From SBAX01 sp964646605 (GTDB taxonomy: Bacteria > Planctomycetota > Phycisphaerae > UBA1845), in NCBI GenBank assembly GCA_964646605.1, contig CAZYEX010000053.1:1-64000 (forward strand): a stretch of DNA of 64,000 nt. The letters run 5' to 3'. The translations under genes were made by a program, and so were the position numbers. How positions within the stretch are numbered: position 1 is the stretch's first letter; each line of letters starts with the position of its first letter. The notes under the pieces were generated by a model. It searched no databases. It was not told where the DNA came from and saw nothing but the letters and a program-made list of their open reading frames with translations. Shown one piece after another: positions 1 to 8,894 of this stretch.

Positions 1-789
1 GAGATCGAGCACTACAGCCTCCCCGCCATCCTCTCCGTGGGTTATCGCGTTCGCAGCCATCGCGGCACCCAGTTCCGCCAATGGGCGACGGCGCGCTTGA
101 GCGAATACCTGGTGAAGGGCTTCTCCATGGACGACGAGCGGCTCAAGAACCCGCCCGGCCCAGGGCAAAAAGACTACTTTGACGACCTGTTGGAGCGAAT
201 CCGCGACATTCGCACGTCGGAGCGGCGGTTCTATCAGAAGGTACTCGACATCTACGCGACGAGCATCGACTACACGCCGAATACGGAGATGTCGCAATTG
301 TTTTTCGCGACTGTGCAGAACAAGATGCACTGGGCAGCGCACGGCCACACTGCGGCGGAAGTGATTCACCTGCGGGCCGACGCCAGCCAACCGCGGATGG
401 GTCTGAAGTCCACGCGCCCGGGCGGCGTGGTGCGGAAAGACGACGTGCCGATCGCAAAGAATTATCTCGGCGAGGAAGAACTGAATGCCCTCAACCGCAT
501 CGTCAATGCGTACCTTGAGTTCGCCGAACTTCAGGCGTTGAACCGTAAGTCGATGACAATGGCGAACTGGATCGCGAAGCTTGACGAATTCCTGAAACTC
601 TCCGGGCGCGAACTGCTCGATCACGCCGGAAAGATTTCGGCTGACGATGCTCGGGAGAAGGCGGAAGCGGAGTACGAGCGCTATCGGAAGTTCATCGACT
701 CACAGCCCCGCACCGTGGACGCGGACTTTGAGCAGACGGTGAAGAAGTTGCCCAAGCCGAAGAAACGGAAGAAGGGCAAACCAGAATGA
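1..789 (+). CDS. RhuM-family protein, 5' truncated by window edge
   Basis: The reading frame is open from base 1, so the start lies outside the window; about 262 residues are visible. The motifs SVGYRVRSHRGTQFRQWA and LVKGFSMDDERL near the beginning are typical of virulence RhuM-type proteins, which are often encoded inside type I restriction-modification operons. A lysine-rich tail (KKLPKPKKRKKGKPE) ends the protein. The stop codon overlaps the ATG of an hsdR 5' remnant in an ATGA arrangement, as expected for a restriction operon reading rhuM to hsdR. Biochemical role in the operon is not established; an accessory or regulatory role is inference. The HsdM and HsdS genes would be expected upstream, outside the window. 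Confidence 0.8.
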   Translation, partial: EIEHYSLPAILSVGYRVRSHRGTQFRQWATARLSEYLVKGFSMDDERLKNPPGPGQKDYFDDLLERIRDIRTSERRFYQKVLDIYATSIDYTPNTEMSQLFFATVQNKMHWAAHGHTAAEVIHLRADASQPRMGLKSTRPGGVVRKDDVPIAKNYLGEEELNALNRIVNAYLEFAELQALNRKSMTMANWIAKLDEFLKLSGRELLDHAGKISADDAREKAEAEYERYRKFIDSQPRTVDADFEQTVKKLPKPKKRKKGKPE

Positions 790-799
790 ACGAAGCCGA
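776..799 (+). repeat. Left copy of duplicated rhuM-end/hsdR-start junction
   Basis: A 24-bp segment spanning the last codons of the RhuM gene and the first codons of hsdR (core GCAAACCAGAATGAAC) recurs at 947-970 with one mismatch. The two copies are 171 bp apart. Both place an ATGA stop/start overlap, so the operon junction itself was duplicated. Confidence 0.85.
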
Positions 800-842
800 A
801 ACCAGAGCCGAGCACATTAACCCCACACTCGGGGCTGCGCAA
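786..842 (+). pseudogene. 5' remnant of an hsdR gene
   Basis: The ATG overlapping the RhuM stop begins MNEAETRAEHINPTLGAA, which is a normal N-terminus for an EcoAI-like HsdR subunit. After about 18 codons the match ends and the sequence becomes AT-richer. The full-length hsdR begins again at 957 with a related but different start (MNQAEYEDDTRANHINPAL). This is therefore a beheaded copy left behind when the present hsdR allele or an insert arrived. It is too short to be functional. Confidence 0.7.
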
Positions 843-948
843 GTTATGTGCCATTGGGGGCCTGATGATCTCCTTAAAATGCAAATGTTCCGAATGACCA
901 TAAAATCGTGTAAGTAACGTATTTACAATGGGTTACATGTTTAAGCGC
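837..948. mobile_element. Possible 112-bp miniature insert with imperfect inverted ends
   Basis: The spacer between the two junction copies is AT-richer than its surroundings. Its left end reads GCGCAAGTTATGT and its right end reads ACATGTTTAAGCGC, which are imperfect inverse complements with both tips GCGC. It has no coding capacity and contains GTAAGTAACGTATTTAC-type palindromic stretches. It may be a non-autonomous element or a recombination-site remnant. No direct target duplication is evident other than the larger junction duplication, so the identity is uncertain. Confidence 0.3.
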
Positions 949-970
949 AAACCAGAATGAACCAAGCCGA
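947..970 (+). repeat. Right copy of duplicated rhuM-end/hsdR-start junction
   Basis: This is the second copy of the 24-bp junction at 776-799, differing at one base (GAAC-G versus GAAC-C after the ATG). It still carries the fossil last codons and stop of the RhuM gene immediately before the working hsdR start. Confidence 0.85.
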
Positions 971-3290
971 GTACGAGGACGACACACGAGCCAACCACAT
1001 CAACCCGGCACTCGCTGCGGCCGGGTGGGGCGTGGTCGAGGGCAGCCGCATCCGGCACAGATATCCAATCACGCTGGGCCGCCTCGAAGGCCACGGGCGA
1101 CGTGGCGCGCCGTTGTGGGCCGATTACGTACTCGTCTATCGCAATCACAAGCTGGCCGTCGTCGAGGCCAAGGCGTGGGACGAAGCCCTGACCGAAGGCG
1201 TAGCCCAGGCGAAGAACTACGCGGCGAAGTTGGCCGTGCGTTTCGCGTATGCCACCAATGGCCAGGGCATCTACGCCATCGACATGGAGACTGGCGTTGA
1301 GGGCGAGGTGTCGCAGTACCCCGGCCCGGAAGAACTCTGGAATAGGACCTTTGCCGAGCCCAACGCCTGGCGCGACCGCTTCGCCGAAGTCCCATTTGAA
1401 GATCGTGGCGGCTATTTCCAATCGCGATACTATCAGGACATCGCCATCGAACGGGTGATGCAGGCCATTGCCCAGGACCGCCCGCGTATCCTCCTCACGC
1501 TCGCCACCGGCACGGGTAAGACCTTCATCGCCTTTCAGATTGCGTGGAAACTTTTCCACAGCCGGTGGAACCTGAGCCGTGAGCCGTCGCGCCGTCCGCG
1601 CATCCTCTTCCTCGCCGATAGGAACATCCTGGCGGACCAGGCCTACAATGCCTTCTCCGCCTTCCCGGAAGATGCGCTGGTGCGAATTGCGCCGGATTCT
1701 ATTCGGCAACGAGGCAGAGTCCCGACCAACGGAAACCTGTTCTTCACGATCTTTCAAACCTTCATGAGCGGCCCGCCGAAGGATGGGAAGCCGTCGCCCT
1801 ATTTCGGCGAGTATCCGCCGGACTTCTTCGACTTCATCGTCATTGATGAGTGCCATCGCGGCGGGGCGAACGACGAGAGCACTTGGCGCGACATCCTCGA
1901 TTACTTCGCCCCCGCCGTGCAGCTCGGCCTGACGGCCACGCCCAAGCGCAAAGACAACGTCGATACCTACAAGTATTTCGGCGATCCGGTGTATGTCTAC
2001 TCGCTCAAAGAGGGCATCAACGACGGTTTCCTCACGCCCTTCAAGGTCAAGCAAATCTCCACGACGCTCGACGAGTATGTCTATACGCCCGATGACAAGC
2101 TGATCGAGGGCGAAATCGAAACCGGGAAGCGCTACACGGAAACCGACTTCAACAAGATCATCGAGATCAAGGAACGCGAAGCGCACCGCGTGAAGTTGTT
2201 CATGGAGCAAATCAACCAGAACGAGAAAACCCTGGTTTTCTGCGCCACGCAGGATCACGCGTTGGCCGTGCGAGATCTCATCAACCAGATGAAGGACAGC
2301 CGCGACCCGAACTATTGCCACCGTGTGACGGCCGACGACGGCGCGCTCGGCGATCAGCACCTGCGGGCCTTTCAGGACAACGAAAAGACCATCCCGACCG
2401 TCCTGACTACCTCACAAAAACTCTCCACCGGCGTGGATGCCCGCAACATCCGCAACATCGTGCTGATGCGCCCGATCAACTCCATGATCGAGTTCAAACA
2501 GATCATCGGTCGCGGGACGCGCCTCTACGACGGGAAGGATTACTTTACGATCTACGACTTCGTAAAGGCGCACCATCATTTCAGCGATCCGGAATGGGAC
2601 GGCGAACCGATCGAGCCCGAGCCGAACCCGCTGCCGCCGGAACCACCGCCGCCCGGTCCGCCTGTTCCGCCGGAGCCGCCGGAAGAGCCGACGCCGCCAC
2701 GACGAAGAGCGAAGGTGAAACTCGCCGACGGCAAGGCCCGCAACATCCAGCACATGATGGTCACGAGCTTCTGGCACCCCGACGGAACGCCGATGTCGGC
2801 GCAGCAGTTCATGGAAATGCTTTTCGGCAGACTTCCGGAGTTCTTTCAGAACGAAGATGAACTCCGCGCCCTGTGGAGCGCCCCGGACACCCGCGCGAGG
2901 CTACTGCAGGGACTGGCCGACAAAGGCTTCGGCCACGAACAAATGGCCGAGATGCAGAAGATCATTGACGCCGAAAAGAGCGACCTCTTCGACGTGCTGG
3001 CGTACGTGGCCTATGCGCTTCCGACGCTCACCCGCGAAGAAAGGGCGACGAGCGCCAAGGTCGCAATTAGCAGGCACTTTAACACCAAGCAGCAGGTTTT
3101 CCTCGACTTCGTGCTCTCGCATTACGTGAGCGTGGGCGTGGAAGAGCTTAACCAGGAAAAGTTGACCCCCTTGCTTCGCCTCAAATACCGCGACTCGATC
3201 GCCGACGCCGTGGACGACCTCGGCAAGCCGGAGGAGATCGGAAAGGTGTTCGCGGGCTTCCAGAAGTATCTCTACCAAGACGTGGCGTAG
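957..3290 (+). CDS. hsdR: Type I restriction enzyme R (HsdR) subunit
   Basis: ATP-dependent translocase and endonuclease subunit of a type I restriction-modification enzyme. The N-terminal nuclease domain shows a PD-(D/E)xK-like arrangement, Asp56 and E70-A-K72 (WADYVLV, VVEAKAW). A superfamily 2 helicase follows: Walker A ATGTGKT at about residue 183, DECH box (IVIDECHRGG) at about 294, motif VI-like QIIGRGTRLY at about 514. A proline-rich linker (about 552-582) leads to a C-terminal domain typical of EcoEI/EcoAI-type R subunits. At 777 residues it is full length for the shorter HsdR group. The start is fixed by homology of the first residues to other HsdR proteins and by the preserved junction. 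The matching hsdM/hsdS are not in the window. Confidence 0.95.
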   Translation: MNQAEYEDDTRANHINPALAAAGWGVVEGSRIRHRYPITLGRLEGHGRRGAPLWADYVLVYRNHKLAVVEAKAWDEALTEGVAQAKNYAAKLAVRFAYATNGQGIYAIDMETGVEGEVSQYPGPEELWNRTFAEPNAWRDRFAEVPFEDRGGYFQSRYYQDIAIERVMQAIAQDRPRILLTLATGTGKTFIAFQIAWKLFHSRWNLSREPSRRPRILFLADRNILADQAYNAFSAFPEDALVRIAPDSIRQRGRVPTNGNLFFTIFQTFMSGPPKDGKPSPYFGEYPPDFFDFIVIDECHRGGANDESTWRDILDYFAPAVQLGLTATPKRKDNVDTYKYFGDPVYVYSLKEGINDGFLTPFKVKQISTTLDEYVYTPDDKLIEGEIETGKRYTETDFNKIIEIKEREAHRVKLFMEQINQNEKTLVFCATQDHALAVRDLINQMKDSRDPNYCHRVTADDGALGDQHLRAFQDNEKTIPTVLTTSQKLSTGVDARNIRNIVLMRPINSMIEFKQIIGRGTRLYDGKDYFTIYDFVKAHHHFSDPEWDGEPIEPEPNPLPPEPPPPGPPVPPEPPEEPTPPRRRAKVKLADGKARNIQHMMVTSFWHPDGTPMSAQQFMEMLFGRLPEFFQNEDELRALWSAPDTRARLLQGLADKGFGHEQMAEMQKIIDAEKSDLFDVLAYVAYALPTLTREERATSAKVAISRHFNTKQQVFLDFVLSHYVSVGVEELNQEKLTPLLRLKYRDSIADAVDDLGKPEEIGKVFAGFQKYLYQDVA

Positions 3291-3372
3291 GCATGCGACT
3301 CGCTTCCGGACGTTAAGACCCAGTTTCGTAGGCTCCGCTGTGCGGACCATTTCCTTGTCGTCGTGCCACATG

Positions 3373-3567
3373 ATGTCACGTTCGATCGACGGCTACCACG
3401 TCTGCGCCAAGTGGCTCAAGGACCGTAAGGGCCGGGTCCTCTCCGCAGACGACATCACCCACTACCACCGCATCGTCGTCGCCCTGCACGAAACCATCCG
3501 CCTCATGGCCGAGATCGACCGGGTCATCGACGCCCACGGCGGCTGGCCCGCCGCCTTCGCCCCGCGC
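3373..3567 (+). pseudogene. C-terminal remnant of a type ISP restriction-modification enzyme
   Basis: An open segment encodes DGYHVCAKWLKDRKGRVL followed by ADDITHYHRIVVALHETIRL and AEIDRV..GGWPAAF. From memory of the family, this string is the extreme C-terminus of single-chain type ISP (LlaGI/LlaBIII-like) restriction-modification proteins, where the target recognition region ends. Nothing upstream encodes the nuclease, helicase or methylase parts, so only the tail survives. Downstream to 3760 the sequence degenerates and no gene is seen. It lies directly after hsdR, which points to turnover of defence genes at this spot. Confidence 0.6.
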
Positions 3568-3761
3568 GACGGCGAACCCCCCTGGAGACGGCAACCCGAC
3601 CCGCGGATGACTCCGTTGCCGTACGGCGAGCCTTGTGTCCCATCGGTACCGTCGGGGGCTGACATGGGTTTCGCGTTGCGCCAACGCGTCAGCACAAAAC
3701 AGGTCCGCAAGCCTCGCCGGCAGCACTATCGAGTTCCTCACACGGAGGCTCCAGCTCGACA

Positions 3762-4076
3762 TCACACGCCCGCGCCGGTGAACGCATTTTGGAAGTTGCG
3801 GAAGTCGCGAAGGTCGACGCGTCTGTCAGCGTTAAGATCGTAACAGGCACATTCGGATGACACAGGCGGCCTACCGGGACCACCGAAGCAGGGCGCGAAT
3901 TCTTGATAATCACCGAGATTGGCCGCACCGTCGGCGTCACAGTCACCCAGAGTGCTCAACGGTGGCCAATAGCCGGCGGTCAGGGCGAATTCACCGTTCG
4001 AAACCGCCCCAACGATCGGCTCGCCGACGGTTGCACGCAGGGCGAAGGTGCCGGTCTCCCCCCCGGCCGCGGCTCA
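3762..4076 (-). pseudogene. Decayed dockerin-tailed secreted protein (C-terminal piece)
   Basis: Reading the minus strand, ETGTFALRATVGEP..GEFALTAGYWPP leads into a type I dockerin-like pair: GDCDADGAANLGDYQEF and YDLNADRRVDLRDFRNFQ, ending at FTGAGV and a stop. The upstream part resembles the usual C-terminal region of planctomycete secreted proteins that precede dockerins. An in-frame stop (about 4074-4076) cuts the frame, and no start with a signal peptide is present. It is therefore a truncated gene end. The following 200 bases up to 4274 show nothing recognisable. Confidence 0.6.
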
Positions 4077-4274
4077 AGCAAATAATACGAGCGCTACAGC
4101 AGGTCCAGCTGCCAGTTCAGTAATGCGGCAATCGCAAAGCGCCCCGGGAGAGAATCCACCCTGAGCCCTATCGCCACCGGTGATTCGCCAGCGTCTTGCG
4201 CTGTCGCTCCACGAGGAAGTCTTCACCAAGGTTCTGGCCACCGCGATAGGAGCCGCTATGGCCTACCTAGCCAC

Positions 4275-7200
4275 TCATATAATGTCGCAGAGCATCACCA
4301 GCCGTGTAACACTCCGTAAGTTGCCATTTGAATCCTTTGCGGTCAGCGTGATACGGTGCAATCGCGAAGCCTCCCCTATAACCAGATAGAGTCTCGCGGT
4401 GATACGTTCGCCGCTTCCCAGGACGGCACTCTGGATGTCCGTTTGGTCGGTCCTCCAAGTAAGTGAGGTTCCCGTAAGCCAGCCGTCTTGTGCGTCAAAT
4501 GCTTCGCCTTCCAGCGTCACATCTCTAAAGCGAAGCCCCCGCGCAGCATCAGTACCCGTGACGAAGAGCCCGTCGGTACAGTTGGTCAGATTTCTCGGCG
4601 GAGTGGTGACTTGCATTGCAATAAGGTCGCACGGTTCAGGAAGAATGGTGACGGCGGTAGTATCCGCATCAACGGCTCCCTCGACATCCGTTCCCCTGAC
4701 GGTGATGGTATGAGTTCCCGCGCTCGATAGAACCCGGGAGAAGGAGCTTCCTTGGCCGATTGATCCTTGGCGGCTGGAACTCCACAGAATCCGCGAGGAA
4801 GGCAGGCGGTAAGTGGGCGGTTCATTCGGATCGAACGCTTCCGCTACGAACTCGATGGTCTCATCCGCGCAGTACTCGGTTGCATCTACAGGAAGCAGCA
4901 AGCGCACCGACGGCCTATCGTTGAGAACGTTAACCACGACCGAGTCACTGGCGGACATACCAGTGCAGTCCGTCACCGTCGCGGTGATCGTATGGAGGCC
5001 GTCATTGTTAAGGATTGCATCTCCACTGATTCCGCTGGCAATTGAACCCGTTTGACGATTACTCGTCCACACAACCTGCGGGGCCGAGCAGAAGCCGAAT
5101 CCAGCCTCACGATCGAAAATCTCGGCCGACAGGTAGAAGCCTATTCGCTTCCTCGCCGTTGGCACAACGGCGCTGATCTCTGAAACAAAGGAAGCGCCGG
5201 CAAGGGGGCCGCCACACGCGGTGGGAGTCGTGGTGGGTCCCACACCTCCGTTAGGACAATCTGGTCCCATTACATCGCACGAGGTTCCGTCGTCTGGGAA
5301 GAGAATACAAATGCTGGGGGGCGTGCCGGGAAGCCCTACGCGGGGGTCGAGCACCGCATCCAGCGCGGTCACGACTCTTTTGACCGTCGCGTCTGGACTG
5401 GGACTCGCGTTGTCGAAGAGAATTTCTTTGACGTCGCGCGCCGAAAGGGTTGGGTTTCCCGCCCAAACCAATGCTGCAACACCCGCAACGAACGGGGACG
5501 ACGCACTCGTACCTGGAAACTCGTGAACAAACGGCTTATCGGGAGATGGGGCAGCCCAAACCGTGAAGGGTGCCCAGATGTCCACGTCCTCATTACCGAA
5601 GTTGGATCCTGGATGCCTGGTGAGGCAATTTCCAACGTCGATTCCACCGACGCAGATGATGTTGTTAAGTTCGCACGGAATCCACCTATAACGCTCGTAA
5701 CCAAGCCGCGTTTCCTTGTCAATGTTCTTGCCATCGTTGCCCGCTGAAGCGAAGATCAGAATGTCGTCGCGTATTATGTCGAAACCGTCGAATAGCCCAA
5801 GCAACAAATCCGCGAAGGAACCAACGATCCAGTGCACTTTGGCGGCTGCACTCATGTTAAATATGCGCGCGCTTCCTCCGTTGGCCTCACGGAGCACCGC
5901 CATGGCAACAGTCGTTATATCATCCAAGCGCGATGAACCATTGGGGGGAACAAAGACTATCGCCTTGCCCACGGGTCCCGCTGGCCCGGCCGATCCCGTA
6001 TGATTATTGTCCACCTTGCCCATTGCCGTGGAGAGCACGTCCACGCAATGGAAAGGACACGGAGTACCGTCGGAACAAGGAACAGGATTGGGATCCGCAT
6101 TCGTGAGGTCCATGGCCGGATTCGGTAGTGAAAGGAGGTTGGGAAGGTCGGTGGCAACGGTGCTCGTGATCTGGCATCCGCCATCAATCACGGCGATGTC
6201 CACGGAATTTGGGGTTAATCGGCCCGCGGCATCCAGAACGCGCCATGCCTCCGTCACGCCGATATCCTTGCCGTCACCGCTCATCAGATAGTCCCAGCAG
6301 AACGTGTCAGGCTCGTAGGTACCCGGGCCCATTGGAGCTTCCTCCGTACTGCGACCCGAAATATCTTGAGGAAGTGGAATCCAGTTCGGGCCAATGAGCA
6401 GCCCTGAAAGGCGCTCCTTAACCGCTATGCTCAGCAGTCGTTTGGCACGTTCGCTGGAAAGCGCAAGTCGGACGACCGGCTCCGGCGCTGGACCCGCTCC
6501 AGAGGCGATGAACATCTCCGCCAAGTCTCGGTCGAGGTGCAACGAATTACCCCAATCCGGGTTGACTCTCGCAAGGCAGAACTTGGCGCCCGGTTGCGGC
6601 AGGTCGACACTATCCAGGAGTACTCCTTGCCATCGCTGAAGGAACGCGTTCAAGGTCGCAGTATCCGGGACAATGAGAGCCAGTTCATTCTCGACGAAGT
6701 ACGTCGCTTCGTCGGAGTCGGCCGCCATGGCGGCAACGGGGCGTGGTCCGGCTGGAGCGCCGTCCAGCGGTCCAAGTTGGGCGACAATCGGGTCGAGGGT
6801 CTCATCGACATCGATTATGATCCGGGGAACGCCCGAGAGATTTCCGGTGAATTTCGTTAAAAACACGCCTACGTCACGGAGGTCAACTGTAACCGCAGAA
6901 ATGGCGAAACCGAAGACGGCGCGACAATCGGCGGTCGCGGACACGGCAGGGCCTCGTAAACACCCCGCGAGCGATTTATAATCGTCAGAATTCAACGCAC
7001 CGTTGCCGTCAACATCCCCTAGCTCGGCAGGCAGCAATCGTAGCGAATGCCCTACCGGCGTTTGGCCCGGAATTGACGCCGTTATCTCGACGCCCTGCTC
7101 CGCCATGACGCGACTGGTCATCACGGAAAAACCAACCTCCTTGAGTCCTGAAGGAATGTTTAACGGGTTTGGCAGCGAAACAGCAGGCGACGAAGAGTGC

Positions 7201-8354
7201 AACATGATGCTCACGCCTTCCGGGGCAGCGACCCCCCGGAGATAGACAACTCCAAACGCTTCCTGGCCACCTACAACCGTCGCTGGAGATATTTCCACCC
7301 ATTGAATAGCGGGAGGCTCGACGACGAGGGAGCCCTGAGCGGATGAGCCGGTCGCCAAATCCCGCGCACGAATCGCTACCGTCGTGCGGTCCGATACACC
7401 GTTCGACGCAATCGCAAACTGCACTCGATCGGCTCCGCGCGGTACAAAAACGGAATCCGGCAAATCAACCGCCAAAGTTTCGTCAGCATCAAGAACAAGG
7501 GTCATTCCGTCTCCCGCGGCAGGCGCATCAAGTAATACCTGCGCCGGGATCAACGAAGCGCCAGATATGAACGGGGGTAGAGGCTGGGGGCCTCCGAGGA
7601 CCCATCCCAAGCGAATTTCGATCGGGCGGGCGCGCGCCAGAGTTAATGTCGCTCCTTGGGACTGCCCTTCCCGTTCGGCGGAGAGTTGTAAACTGACGGC
7701 GGAGGGCACCGCCGCCGTCGTCACCAAGAACTCAACGCGGCTATCACCAGGGGGCACCATGATTTCGGCCGGAATCTGCACAAGGTCCGGCCGCGAATTT
7801 GAAAGCGCAACCTTGGCTCCCGTCGCGGGCGCAGGCCCACTGAGTTGGATGATTCCCAGAAGCCCGGATCCGCCTACGATTACGATGCTGGGAGTGATTC
7901 CCTCAGAGGGGTTTAAGGGATTCAACTCCAGCGATGTCACACGCGGTGAGCGCACCGTGATCTGACGCAAGAAAGTGGCGATAAAGATTTTTCCGGTCGC
8001 GTCGACGTGTGCGGCCGTATACTCGACGATCTGATCACTAGCTACAGGAACTGTTGTGAAAACGAAGTCCTTCTGCGAAACGCCATCCGGAATGGTCCCG
8101 GCAACGTTCGAAAACTGCGCCGCATCCAAGTCGTGGCTGAAGAATCGGAGAGCCACAGTGGAACCGTTCGCAGCGTTGAGCGTCACACGTATTTTGAAGG
8201 TCTTTCCGCCGACAACCGCGGTTGGTACCGAAACGACAGAGACCACATTGCGGGCAGCGCCGGCACTAACACCTGTTCCAAGGCCACCTAGCGTCACGAG
8301 CATTAGCATGAACAAACGAGAATGCAACCTGTTCACGACCAAACTTCGTTCCAC
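4275..8354 (-). CDS. Secreted subtilisin-like (S8) protease with internal dockerin
   Basis: Large secreted protein of 1359 residues. A signal peptide (about residues 10-33, LFMLMLVTLGGLGTGVSAGA) is followed by several Ig-like segments, a type I dockerin-like pair at about 445-505 (GDVDGNGALNSDDYKSL ... VDLRDVGVFLTKF), then the S8 catalytic domain. The triad is readable: Asp about 720 (DIAVIDGG), His about 782 (NNHTGSAGP), oxyanion Asn about 872 (SAGNDGKN), Ser about 950 (PGTSASSPFVAG). The last 350 residues look like PKD/Ig-type repeats (ASDSVVVNVLNDRPSVRL). A dockerin in the middle rather than at the end is unusual. Substrate unknown; extracellular or cell-surface location expected. It stands alone on the minus strand. 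Confidence 0.88.
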   Translation of the reverse strand: MERSLVVNRLHSRLFMLMLVTLGGLGTGVSAGAARNVVSVVSVPTAVVGGKTFKIRVTLNAANGSTVALRFFSHDLDAAQFSNVAGTIPDGVSQKDFVFTTVPVASDQIVEYTAAHVDATGKIFIATFLRQITVRSPRVTSLELNPLNPSEGITPSIVIVGGSGLLGIIQLSGPAPATGAKVALSNSRPDLVQIPAEIMVPPGDSRVEFLVTTAAVPSAVSLQLSAEREGQSQGATLTLARARPIEIRLGWVLGGPQPLPPFISGASLIPAQVLLDAPAAGDGMTLVLDADETLAVDLPDSVFVPRGADRVQFAIASNGVSDRTTVAIRARDLATGSSAQGSLVVEPPAIQWVEISPATVVGGQEAFGVVYLRGVAAPEGVSIMLHSSSPAVSLPNPLNIPSGLKEVGFSVMTSRVMAEQGVEITASIPGQTPVGHSLRLLPAELGDVDGNGALNSDDYKSLAGCLRGPAVSATADCRAVFGFAISAVTVDLRDVGVFLTKFTGNLSGVPRIIIDVDETLDPIVAQLGPLDGAPAGPRPVAAMAADSDEATYFVENELALIVPDTATLNAFLQRWQGVLLDSVDLPQPGAKFCLARVNPDWGNSLHLDRDLAEMFIASGAGPAPEPVVRLALSSERAKRLLSIAVKERLSGLLIGPNWIPLPQDISGRSTEEAPMGPGTYEPDTFCWDYLMSGDGKDIGVTEAWRVLDAAGRLTPNSVDIAVIDGGCQITSTVATDLPNLLSLPNPAMDLTNADPNPVPCSDGTPCPFHCVDVLSTAMGKVDNNHTGSAGPAGPVGKAIVFVPPNGSSRLDDITTVAMAVLREANGGSARIFNMSAAAKVHWIVGSFADLLLGLFDGFDIIRDDILIFASAGNDGKNIDKETRLGYERYRWIPCELNNIICVGGIDVGNCLTRHPGSNFGNEDVDIWAPFTVWAAPSPDKPFVHEFPGTSASSPFVAGVAALVWAGNPTLSARDVKEILFDNASPSPDATVKRVVTALDAVLDPRVGLPGTPPSICILFPDDGTSCDVMGPDCPNGGVGPTTTPTACGGPLAGASFVSEISAVVPTARKRIGFYLSAEIFDREAGFGFCSAPQVVWTSNRQTGSIASGISGDAILNNDGLHTITATVTDCTGMSASDSVVVNVLNDRPSVRLLLPVDATEYCADETIEFVAEAFDPNEPPTYRLPSSRILWSSSRQGSIGQGSSFSRVLSSAGTHTITVRGTDVEGAVDADTTAVTILPEPCDLIAMQVTTPPRNLTNCTDGLFVTGTDAARGLRFRDVTLEGEAFDAQDGWLTGTSLTWRTDQTDIQSAVLGSGERITARLYLVIGEASRLHRITLTAKDSNGNLRSVTRLVMLCDII

Positions 8355-8894
8355 GATCGATTCCTCCCGTTCTTGCGCTGCGGACCCGGCCGCGGCGCGG
8401 ACGCCTCATTCGATTCCCAGGTTCTCACGACCAACATTGCCACTCCAAGCAGGGCCGGGGCGGGCGGGTTGAACCATTTCCACTCGGGTGCTCCCGTTGG
8501 AGGGACGTAATCGGGCCGTCAATGGAGTGCATCACGCACTCTCACTCCCCACCGACGCCCTTTGGCCGCCCACCGGCACACTCCCCTTCTCCGCGTGGGG
8601 AGGAATCGGGGAGTCCCGGAATAGGCTGGAAGGTCTCGCATCGGTCGTCATCTAGGAAACGAGCGATCCGATACGATGCACTCTGTGTTCGCATCCGGCC
8701 CGATAAGGACTCTGACACCAACGCACCCGCGCGCGCCCGCCCTGTTCGCAGAATTCCCGTTTTTTGCCCTATCCCCGACGCACAACCCCCCGTTCACTGG
8801 GGCTTGAATTCGGAGGAGCATCGAGGTACAGTAGGTTTCCTCTTGTCGTCGTCGGTCGGGCCGTACTTCGCAATGCGATCACCGGAGGGGATTC
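8355..8894. other. Intergenic region without a supported gene
   Basis: About 540 bases lie between the divergently transcribed protease and sigma factor genes. Open frames exist here but have no recognisable domain or ribosome binding site. It should hold the promoters for both directions, but no clear -35/-10 pair could be fixed by eye. Confidence 0.5.

Noticed and set aside
933..2360. Long open frame on the minus strand opposite hsdR (475 codons)
   Set aside because: It is a GC-rich mirror frame of a clearly coding hsdR and has no domain of its own.
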